The notes beneath the pieces are model-generated. The model was not told the origin of the DNA. It saw only the letters and a list, made by a program, of their open reading frames with translations, and ran no database searches. The position numbers and the translations under genes are program-made. Below are positions 7,376 to 12,207 of a stretch of 12,207 nucleotides of DNA, in pieces; the first letter of the stretch is position 1, and each line of letters begins with the position of its first letter. The stretch lies in the NCBI GenBank assembly GCA_015487455.1, contig WFPR01000222.1:1-12207 (forward strand). The letters are read 5' to 3'. This stretch comes from Candidatus Bipolaricaulota bacterium. Lineage in GTDB: Bacteria; Bipolaricaulota; Bipolaricaulia; RBG-16-55-9.

Positions 7376-7403
7376 AGCATACGCGGCTCAACCGTCCTTG
7401 CAA
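7376..7403 (-). promoter_or_regulatory. Predicted promoter of nth and the methyltransferase gene
   Basis: On the minus strand TTGCAA (7403-7398), a 16-base spacer and TATGCT (7381-7376). Transcription would begin near 7369, about 40 bases before the ATG at 7328. The TTGCAA hexamer is its own reverse complement and is also the -35 box of the divergent HAD promoter. Confidence 0.5.
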
Positions 7404-7426
7404 GGGGAAGGGCAGCGGGCTACAGT
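7398..7426 (+). promoter_or_regulatory. Predicted promoter of the HAD gene, nearly leaderless
   Basis: TTGCAA (7398-7403), a 17-base spacer and TACAGT (7421-7426). The -10 box ends 10 bases before the ATG at 7437, so the predicted transcript start (about 7433) leaves only a few untranslated bases. No ribosome binding site is present between the -10 box and the start. Confidence 0.6.
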
Positions 7427-7436
7427 GGGCGTCACT

Positions 7437-8159
7437 ATGGCCATGAGCGTTCGGGTCGTCTTCTTCGACGTGCACGACACGCTGATCCACCTCGCGCGCA
7501 CCCCGCCCGAGATCTTCGCGCGGATTCTGCAGGAGCGCGGGATCGTGATCTGGGCGCGCAAGGTGGCGGAGGTCTACCCGCCGCTCGACGAGCTGGAGAC
7601 CCGGCGCCGTCGCTGCTCGAGCGCCGAAGAGCAAGAACGATTCTGGCTCGACGTGAACGCCGAGCTGCTCGCGAAGCTGGGCCTCGACGACCCGGGGGGG
7701 CGGCTGGCCCGCGCGCTGACGGAGGGCTTTAAAGAGGCCCGCTGGTGGGCGGCCTTCCCCGACGTGGAGCCCACCCTGCGCGCCCTGCGGGCGCGGGGCC
7801 ATCGCCTGGGCGTGATCGCCAACGCCCGGCACGTCGTGCTCGATCGTTTGGAGCAGACCGGGCTGACGGGCTACTTCGAGGCGATCGTGTACTCGGAGGC
7901 CGTCGGGGTCGAGAAGCCGCACCCCAAGATCTTTCAGGTCGCGCTCGAGCGGATGGGCTGCGCGCCGGAGGAGGCCGTGCACGTCGGCGATCGCCCCTAC
8001 GAGGACGTCCAGGGGGCGCGGCGGGCGGGCCTCAAGGCCGTGCTTCTCGACCGCCGCGGCGAGCACTCCACGGTGTCGAGCGACGGCCCGCGCATCCGCT
8101 CGCTGAGCGAGCTGCTCGAGTTGCTCGAGCAGCTCAAGCGGCCGACGCCCCTCGATTGA
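7437..8159 (+). CDS. HAD-superfamily hydrolase-like protein with altered motifs I and II
   Basis: This 240-residue protein has the Rossmann-like core and helical cap of class I HAD proteins. Motif I is FFDVHDTL: nucleophile D11 is present, but position +2, normally the general-acid Asp of phosphatases, is H13, with D14 next to it. Motif II is LGVIANA, with Ala128 where Ser or Thr is usual. Motifs III (GVEKPHPKIF, K160) and IV (HVGDRPYED, D185 and D190) are intact, in the order typical of phosphoglycolate phosphatase and haloacid dehalogenase relatives. The cap (about 18-105) is charged and helical. The ATG at 7437 gives the same 9-10-base distance to the -10 box as nadE; an ATG at 7443 (two codons later) is possible. 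The substrate is unknown. Dehalogenase-like enzymes also lack the +2 Asp, so a phosphatase should not be assumed. Confidence 0.85.
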   Translation: MAMSVRVVFFDVHDTLIHLARTPPEIFARILQERGIVIWARKVAEVYPPLDELETRRRRCSSAEEQERFWLDVNAELLAKLGLDDPGGRLARALTEGFKEARWWAAFPDVEPTLRALRARGHRLGVIANARHVVLDRLEQTGLTGYFEAIVYSEAVGVEKPHPKIFQVALERMGCAPEEAVHVGDRPYEDVQGARRAGLKAVLLDRRGEHSTVSSDGPRIRSLSELLELLEQLKRPTPLD

Positions 8160-8185
8160 CGCCCGCTGCGGCTGCCGCTTACCAT
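8156..8185 (+). promoter_or_regulatory. Predicted promoter of the small membrane protein gene
   Basis: TTGACG (8156-8161), an 18-base spacer and TACCAT (8180-8185). The -35 box overlaps the stop codon of the HAD gene (8157-8159). Transcription would start near 8192, about 33 bases before the ATG at 8225. Confidence 0.5.
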
Positions 8186-8224
8186 GGCGACAATCGCACT
8201 TTTGCGGAAGAGGAGGGACGCACG

Positions 8225-8563
8225 ATGACCGTCTGGCTGTATGCGTATGCCCAAGGGCCGACCCCGGAGCCGGGGACGGGGGCGAGCACCCGCCTGCAGG
8301 AGCTGTTCGACCAGATCCTGACGTTCCTGTACTCGTTCGCCCACTGGGCCGGGCAGCTCACGGCCCAGCTGGTGGCCCTGATCGTCGACTACGAGCTGCC
8401 CGCGGACTTGATCGACCCGATCGGCTTTTTGATTTTGCTCACGCTGCTGTTGGCCGTCGCCGAGGTCGCCAAGCGGATCGTCTGGCTGGTGGTCATCGCC
8501 GGGTGGGTGCTGATCGCGATCCGCGTCGCGCTCGAGGTGCTCCGCCCCAACCTCGGGGGCTGA
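8225..8563 (+). CDS. Small membrane protein of unknown function
   Basis: I do not recognise this 112-residue protein. AGGAGG (8211-8216) lies 8 bases before the ATG, and a promoter is visible just upstream, so the gene looks real. After a short Gly/Pro/Thr-rich stretch (11-22) comes an amphipathic helix (about 24-57). Two strongly hydrophobic segments follow: about 65-80 (IGFLILLTLLLAVA) and 85-101 (IVWLVVIAGWVLIAIRV), joined by a short EVAKR turn. The arrangement suggests a membrane hairpin with both ends on the same side. The gene ends 6 bases from the converging nadE stop, with no visible terminator between them. Confidence 0.75.
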   Translation: MTVWLYAYAQGPTPEPGTGASTRLQELFDQILTFLYSFAHWAGQLTAQLVALIVDYELPADLIDPIGFLILLTLLLAVAEVAKRIVWLVVIAGWVLIAIRVALEVLRPNLGG

Positions 8564-8569
8564 TTTGAT

Positions 8570-10495
8570 TTAAAGCTCTTCGATCTCGGGCTCGCCGGGG
8601 ATCGGGGGGAGCTTCCGCTTGTGCTCGCTGGCCTTCATCAGGTCCCAGACCCGCTGGACGTGCTTCTTGCGGGTCTTGAGCGCCTTGACGGTCTGGTTGA
8701 TCGACATCCGGCGGTCGTGCAAGCAGTGCAAGATTTTGTCGATCTCCTCGTAGCTGAGCCCCAGCTCGCCCTCGTCCGTCTGGCCGGGCCACAGCCCCGC
8801 CGAGGGAGCCTTCTCGATGATCTTCTCGGGCACGCCCACGACGCGGGCCAGCTGCCGCACCTGCGTCTTGTAGAGGTGGCCGATGGGCAGGATGTCGACC
8901 CCGCCGTCGCCGTACTTCGTGTTCCCGCAGAACGCCGTGTAGCCGTGGCGCTCGACGAGGACGTTCTCGTGCGGCGGCACGGACGGGCACCAGACGACGC
9001 CCTCGTAGAAGACGCGCCGCATGTTACGGGGGGAGAAGGTCAACGTGCGGGCGCTGGGGCTGATGCGCACCTCGAAGAGCCCTTGGGGCGGGTGGCGCTT
9101 CACCCGCGCCGCCTTCCCCAGCTTGGCGCACAGCTCGACCATCTGCCACGCCAAGCGCTCCGAGGTCGTGTAGAAGGCGCGCCCGTCGCGGGTGCCGTCG
9201 CTGTCCATGAGGCCCTGGAACAGGGGCTCCAGGGCGGGCGCGGGCCAGCGGAGCACCCACTCGGGGATGCGCTTGTGCCTCGCGCCGGCGCCGCACTCGC
9301 CCAGGGCCGCCGCGAGGGCGCGGTTCGTGAAGACGAGCGCCGTCGGCGTCCGGGTCACGGGCACGCCGTAGTGGCGAAGGAGCCGGAGCAGGCGCGCCCG
9401 CGTCCGGCCCTTCCCCTCGGCGGCCCCGATGTAGATCCGCGGGGCCTCGTACGTCTTTCGCCGAGGGGCGACGACGGCCGCGGGGAGGGGGGCGAACCGC
9501 CCCCGAGCGTCGCGATAGACGGCGCGCTCGTGGGCCGTAAGCCCGCTTCGAACGGGCACCGTCGCGGCGGAGCGGGCCACGCATCCGTCCCCGATGAAAG
9601 CGCCGAGCAGGTACAGGAAGTCCTCGGTCGCCATGGGGAAGGGCGGATGGGCGTTCGGGGCCAACGGGGCCTCGAGGAACGCGGCCAGGTCGATCTCCGG
9701 AGGGGCGGCCTCCTCGCCCGTCCACGGCGCTGGCGTGGGGATGGTCACCTGACCCGCTTCGAAGCAGCTCTCCGCCGTGCGGAAGCCCAGCGCGCCCCGC
9801 CCGTGGTTCCGCCGCACCAGCAGGCGATGGTTGGGGGTCACGAGCAGGTCCAACCGTCGCGTTCGAATGTGGACCATCTCGCCCCGGTAGGGGAACACGT
9901 GCACGGCCTCCACGGGCGCGGTGACGACCCGCCCCGTGGTCAAGTCGAGCGAGAAGACGCGCGCCCCGGGGGTCAACTCCCAGTAGAACTTCGGCCCCTC
10001 GGGGGTGAGCACCCGCGTGTGCGCGTCGTAGCAGAAGTAGCCCAAGAGGAGCTCGCTCTTGTTCCCCGTCCCCAGCACGAGGCCGTTCTCGAAGTTGGCC
10101 ACGAAGTAGTTCACGATCATGCGCAGGCGCGGCTTGACGTTGGCCCAGGCGATCGGGTCGCCGCGCAGCCCGACGTCCGTGAACGTCTCGCGGAAGGCGT
10201 CCAACGGCTTCTGGATCGGGATGCGGCGGCACAAGATCCCCAGCGACCGGGCCAGCTCCTCGGCGTCGCGCATGTCCGCCTCGGAGGTCACCTCGCCGTC
10301 GGGGAGCGTATGAGCGATGACGCGCTCGGGGCCGAGCGCCCGCACGGCCAAAGTGGCCACCAGCGAGGAGTCGACGCCGCCGGAGAGGGCGATCACGGCC
10401 CGCTCGCGCCCGGCCTTCTCCAGCCGCTCCCGGATGAAGGCCTCGATCGCCTCGGCCACGGCCTTGGGGCGACGAAGTGTCAACGAGACGCGCAT
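8570..10495 (-). CDS. nadE: Ammonia-dependent NAD+ synthetase, interrupted by an intein
   Basis: The 641-residue precursor should yield a 270-residue NAD synthetase after protein splicing, the normal size of the NH3-dependent enzyme, with no glutaminase domain. The enzyme adenylates and amidates nicotinic acid adenine dinucleotide to NAD+. Residues 1-154 hold the ATP-pyrophosphatase P-loop SGGVDSS (38-44) and LGTGNKSELLLGYF (141-154). Residues 526-641 resume with TKYGDGGVDILPIGHL. Joined, these give the uninterrupted family signature GYF-TKYGDG, so the junction is exact. I chose the ATG at 10495 rather than the in-frame ATG at 10534. The latter lies in the -35 box, while TACAAT ends 9 bases before 10495, implying a leaderless message. 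It is transcribed divergently from the Lrp-type regulator and converges on the small membrane protein gene. Confidence 0.95.
   Translation of the reverse strand: MRVSLTLRRPKAVAEAIEAFIRERLEKAGRERAVIALSGGVDSSLVATLAVRALGPERVIAHTLPDGEVTSEADMRDAEELARSLGILCRRIPIQKPLDAFRETFTDVGLRGDPIAWANVKPRLRMIVNYFVANFENGLVLGTGNKSELLLGYFCYDAHTRVLTPEGPKFYWELTPGARVFSLDLTTGRVVTAPVEAVHVFPYRGEMVHIRTRRLDLLVTPNHRLLVRRNHGRGALGFRTAESCFEAGQVTIPTPAPWTGEEAAPPEIDLAAFLEAPLAPNAHPPFPMATEDFLYLLGAFIGDGCVARSAATVPVRSGLTAHERAVYRDARGRFAPLPAAVVAPRRKTYEAPRIYIGAAEGKGRTRARLLRLLRHYGVPVTRTPTALVFTNRALAAALGECGAGARHKRIPEWVLRWPAPALEPLFQGLMDSDGTRDGRAFYTTSERLAWQMVELCAKLGKAARVKRHPPQGLFEVRISPSARTLTFSPRNMRRVFYEGVVWCPSVPPHENVLVERHGYTAFCGNTKYGDGGVDILPIGHLYKTQVRQLARVVGVPEKIIEKAPSAGLWPGQTDEGELGLSYEEIDKILHCLHDRRMSINQTVKALKTRKKHVQRVWDLMKASEHKRKLPPIPGEPEIEEL
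8921..10033 (-). mobile_element. NadE intein with LAGLIDADG homing endonuclease (371 residues)
   Basis: This in-frame element encodes precursor residues 155-525. It begins with Cys155 (CYDAHTRVLTPEG, block A), has the block B motif T220-P-N-H223, and ends in block F/G as NVLVERHGYTAFCGN, with C-terminal Asn525 followed by extein Thr526. These are the residues of a class 1 splicing mechanism. The usual penultimate His is Gly524, a known variation. The central part carries both LAGLIDADG helices, YLLGAFIGDG (295-304) and LFQGLMDSDG (425-434), with acidic residues D303 and D433 intact. The homing endonuclease therefore looks functional rather than decayed. Base and codon use match the host gene, so acquisition is old or from a similar genome. 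Confidence 0.95.
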
Positions 10496-10504
10496 TGGGC
10501 TATG

Positions 10505-10534
10505 ATTGTAGTCGATCGTCCACCACGGGGGCAA
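10505..10534 (-). promoter_or_regulatory. Predicted promoter of nadE, leaderless
   Basis: On the minus strand TTGCCC (10534-10529), an 18-base spacer and TACAAT (10510-10505). The -10 box ends 9 bases before the nadE ATG (10495), so transcription should start within a few bases of the start codon. No ribosome binding site lies between them. On the plus strand TATGAT (10501-10506) overlaps this -10 box and could serve the regulator gene, but I see no matching -35 for it. Confidence 0.65.
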
Positions 10535-10579
10535 GCGCCGTGGAAGGTGGAGGAAGGCGGAAGGTAGAAGGAGGCCGGA

Positions 10580-11023
10580 ATGTACAGGGACCTCGACGCC
10601 AGGATCATCCGGGTGCTGCAGGAGGACGGGCGGGCCAGCCTGCGCGAGATCGCCCAGCGGCTGGGCGTCTCCACCACGACGGTGAGCAAGCGCCTACAGC
10701 GCCTGCTTGACTCGGGGATCATCAAGGGCTTCAAGCCCGTGCTCGACTACGAGAAGCTGGGCTACCCGATCACGGCCATCACCCAGATCAAGGCGAAGGG
10801 CAACCGCATCCCCGAGATCCTCGAGGCGCTGCGGGCCGACCCGAACCTCACCCACGTCTACGAGATCACGGGCGAGTTCGACCTCCTCGTGATCGGCAAG
10901 TTCAAGGACCAAGACAGCATGAACCGGGAGATCAAGCGGCTGCTGGGGCACCCGGCGATCGAGCACACGAACACGTCCATCGTGCTCTCGGTCGTCAAGG
11001 AGGACAGCCCGGTCGGCTCGTGA
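10580..11023 (+). CDS. Lrp/AsnC-family transcriptional regulator
   Basis: This 147-residue protein has the standard two domains. An N-terminal winged helix-turn-helix (about 4-50) includes the helix pair LREIAQRLGVSTTTVSKRLQRL. A C-terminal RAM ligand-sensing/oligomerisation domain (about 64-140) includes the signature TGEFDLLV (97-104) and the closing strand SIVLSVVKED. The phrasing LGYPITAITQIKAKG and HTNTSIVLSVVKE resembles archaeal Lrp-like regulators more than enterobacterial Lrp or AsnC. AAGGAGG (10568-10574) lies 5 bases before the ATG. Such proteins bind DNA as dimers to octamers and often respond to amino acids; the ligand is unknown here. It is divergent from nadE, sharing an 84-base spacer, so control of nadE and of itself is possible but unproven. 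Confidence 0.92.
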   Translation: MYRDLDARIIRVLQEDGRASLREIAQRLGVSTTTVSKRLQRLLDSGIIKGFKPVLDYEKLGYPITAITQIKAKGNRIPEILEALRADPNLTHVYEITGEFDLLVIGKFKDQDSMNREIKRLLGHPAIEHTNTSIVLSVVKEDSPVGS

Positions 11024-11039
11024 CCGTGGCTTCCCCCTA

Positions 11040-11068
11040 TTGACAGGGGCGGGCCGTTCTCGCATAAT
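11040..11068 (+). promoter_or_regulatory. Strong sigma-70-type promoter of the Crp/Fnr-type gene
   Basis: TTGACA (11040-11045), a 17-base spacer and CATAAT (11063-11068): a perfect -35, perfect spacing and five of six -10 positions. It is the strongest promoter in the window. Transcription would start near 11075. The inverted repeat CCCCT-ATTGAC-AGGGG (11034-11049) overlaps the -35 and could be an operator. Confidence 0.8.
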
Positions 11069-11125
11069 TAGCCCCAAGCGGGTCGACATCCAGCCGAACC
11101 CAACGGCGAGCGGGTGGTGAGAGGG

Positions 11126-11800
11126 ATGGCGGAACTTCGGGATTTTAAGATCTTTTCGGACCTCGGCCCCAAAGATCTGAAGGCGCTGGAGGCCCTGGTC
11201 CGGCGGATCAAGTACGGGGCGGGCGAGATCATCTACCAGGAGGGCGCGCCGGCCTTCGGCTTCTACCTCATCTTCGAGGGGCGGGTCAAGATCGTCAAGC
11301 GCACCCTGGGGGGCAAGAAGCAGATCCTGAAGATCGTCGGGCCGGGCGAGACGATCGGGGAGACGACCCTCTTCGACAAGGGCGTCCACATCGCCTACGC
11401 CAAGACGCTCGAGCCGACGGAGGTCGGCTTCCTCGAGCGCGGCGACTTCTTCGAGTTCCTGATCAAGCACCCCAGCGTGACCTTCCGCATGTTCGAGAAG
11501 CTGAGCGAAGAGCTGAAGGCCTTCCAGTGCAAGCTGGCCGAGCGCAGCTACTCTGGGAGCAAGGAGCGCCTGGCGCGCATCATCCTCGAGCTGGGGGAGA
11601 GCGGCATTGAACTCTCGCGCACCGAGCTGGCCGAGATGGCCGGGGTCTCGAGCAAGACGGCCATCCGCACCCTCGGCGAGCTGGAGGATCGCGGGGTGAT
11701 CGCCGTCCACGACCGCAAGATCGTCGTGCTCGACCCCGAAAGCCTCCAGAAGATGGCCGAGCCCTTCCCCTTCAAGCTCAACCACAACTTGATCATCTAA
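11126..11800 (+). CDS. Crp/Fnr-family transcriptional regulator
   Basis: This 224-residue protein has an N-terminal cyclic-nucleotide-binding-type beta-roll (about 8-115), a dimerisation helix (about 116-142) and a C-terminal winged HTH (about 145-205), with LSRTELAEMAGVSSKTAIRT as the helix-turn-helix. The N-terminus lacks the cysteine cluster of Fnr. In the effector pocket GETIGETTLFDKGVHIAYAK keeps Glu79, but Ile-Ala replaces the Arg-Ser pair that holds the cAMP phosphate in E. coli Crp, so cAMP is probably not the ligand. The single cysteine is C135. The recognition helix (SSKTAIRTL) differs from the RETVGR of Crp, so a different operator is expected. Start choice is uncertain: in-frame GTG codons at 11114 and 11117 are alternatives and no candidate has a well-spaced ribosome binding site. 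The target genes cannot be read here. Confidence 0.9.
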   Translation: MAELRDFKIFSDLGPKDLKALEALVRRIKYGAGEIIYQEGAPAFGFYLIFEGRVKIVKRTLGGKKQILKIVGPGETIGETTLFDKGVHIAYAKTLEPTEVGFLERGDFFEFLIKHPSVTFRMFEKLSEELKAFQCKLAERSYSGSKERLARIILELGESGIELSRTELAEMAGVSSKTAIRTLGELEDRGVIAVHDRKIVVLDPESLQKMAEPFPFKLNHNLII

Positions 11801-11833
11801 GCGCTCCGAGCTCCGAGCGCCGAGCGCGCGCTC
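11801..11833 (+). terminator. Inverted repeats after the Crp/Fnr-type gene, possible terminator
   Basis: Directly after the stop codon GCGCTC (11801-11806) pairs with GAGCGC (11815-11820) across an 8-base loop. It is followed by the 12-base perfect palindrome GAGCGCGCGCTC (11822-11833). No T-run follows, so intrinsic termination is only a possibility. Confidence 0.35.
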
Positions 11834-11871
11834 CCCTCAGACCAAACACTGACAAACGAGGCTCCCCCGCC

Positions 11872-11912
11872 GGACAGGTGTCCTTCTCCGGGCGTACGGC
11901 GGCCCCTACACT
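11872..11912 (+). promoter_or_regulatory. Possible promoter and operator before the last gene
   Basis: TACACT (11907-11912) sits in the context CCTACACTGGCCT, which matches CCTATACTGGCCT around the -10 box at 1841. The -35 candidate TTCTCC (11884-11889, 17-base spacer) is poor. Abutting it upstream is the dyad GGACA-GG-TGTCC (11872-11883), which could bind an activator or repressor. The gene starts about 35 bases after the likely transcript start. Confidence 0.35.
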
Positions 11913-11954
11913 GGCCTTGAGGCGCCCGGTGGCGGTGGGAAAAGGATCAACCGC

Positions 11955-12207
11955 ATGAGCGTCCTAGCGCGGTCCTGGAGGCTTCTCTTCACGCTCGGCG
12001 TGTACGCCCTCGTGCTCGCCCTGCTCCTCGGGCTGGACGCGCGGTCGGGGAAGCTGGCCTTCCCGCTCCTGGGGATCGCGTTTTTGCTTTCAGCTCTGGT
12101 GTGGGAGGTGCGGGGCGGGGTGCTGTTGGGGCTGGTGACGCCGTGGCTGGCCGTGCCGCTGCTCCCGCCCGGGGAGGCGACGCTCCTCGGGGCGGGCGGG
12201 CTGTCGG
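11955..12207 (+). CDS. Membrane protein, N-terminal part (runs off the window)
   Basis: The frame is open from the ATG at 11955 to the window edge, giving 84 residues. AAAAGGA (11939-11945) lies 9 bases before the ATG. After a short basic start (MSVLARSWR) come three hydrophobic segments: LLFTLGVYALVLALLLGL (about 10-27), FPLLGIAFLLSALVW (about 36-50) and VLLGLVTPWLAVPLLPPG (about 56-73). This could be an integral membrane enzyme or the sensor part of a signalling protein; nothing visible decides. I cannot name it. Confidence 0.6.
   Translation, partial: MSVLARSWRLLFTLGVYALVLALLLGLDARSGKLAFPLLGIAFLLSALVWEVRGGVLLGLVTPWLAVPLLPPGEATLLGAGGLS

Noticed and set aside
6270..7436. Upstream extension of the HAD frame to a start at 6270
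   Set aside because: This part is antisense to the methyltransferase and nth genes, has no domain, and lies upstream of the HAD gene's own promoter. The true start is near 7437.
7329..8066. Upstream extension of the nth frame
   Set aside because: It is antisense to the HAD gene. GGGAGG before 7328 and the promoter at 7376-7403 place the start at 7328.
8921..10033. Group I intron or insertion sequence instead of an intein
   Set aside because: The insertion is in frame from end to end, begins with Cys, ends in Asn before Thr, and has intein blocks A, B and F. There are no terminal inverted repeats, target duplication or transposase.
8621..10567. 648-codon open frame on the plus strand, antisense to nadE
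   Set aside because: It is a mirror of a high-GC coding strand: low-complexity Arg/Gly/Pro/Ala composition and no recognisable domain. The opposite frame encodes a clear NadE plus intein.

Overview
The window is GC-rich bacterial chromosomal DNA. Evidence for bacteria: -35/-10 promoters (TTGACA-N17-CATAAT at 11040-11068 is nearly perfect), purine-rich ribosome binding sites, and genes such as sppA, nth and ammonia-dependent nadE. Codons are strongly G/C-ending. Two genes (nadE and a HAD hydrolase) have a -10 box only 9-10 bases before the start codon, so their messages are probably leaderless or nearly so. That habit is known from Thermus/Deinococcus and actinobacteria, among others. The Lrp-type regulator resembles archaeal members of its family. 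Together with the intein this would fit a (possibly thermophilic) bacterium from a poorly sampled phylum, but I cannot place it.

Layout. 21-1733 (-): large two-domain SppA signal-peptide peptidase. 1803-1846: two overlapping divergent promoters, one for sppA and one for a three-gene operon. 1925-5840 (+): a molybdenum hydroxylase of the xanthine dehydrogenase/aldehyde oxidoreductase superfamily, in the order [2Fe-2S] subunit, molybdopterin subunit, FAD subunit. The FAD subunit carries exactly four cysteines in the place where PaoB/HcrB-type subunits bind an extra [4Fe-4S] cluster. 5870-6187 (+): a lone HicB-like protein with an abnormal C-terminus that runs antisense into the next gene. 6108-7328 (-): nth (endonuclease III) followed by a TrmH/SpoU-family RNA methyltransferase. 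7376-7426: divergent promoters sharing one palindromic TTGCAA hexamer as -35. 7437-8159 (+): HAD-superfamily protein with altered catalytic motifs. 8225-8563 (+): small membrane protein of unknown function. 8570-10495 (-): NAD synthetase interrupted by a 371-residue intein with a LAGLIDADG homing endonuclease. 10580-11023 (+): Lrp/AsnC-type regulator. 11126-11800 (+): Crp/Fnr-type regulator. 11955 to the window edge (+): N-terminus of a membrane protein.

The molybdenum hydroxylase subunits form one functional complex. nth and the methyltransferase look co-transcribed. The two regulators sit in tandem, but the second has its own strong promoter. The other genes are housekeeping or unknown and no shared pathway is visible. 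The standout is the nadE intein. I found no RNA gene, CRISPR array, insertion sequence or prophage. The many long open frames on the opposite strand are what high-GC coding DNA produces.
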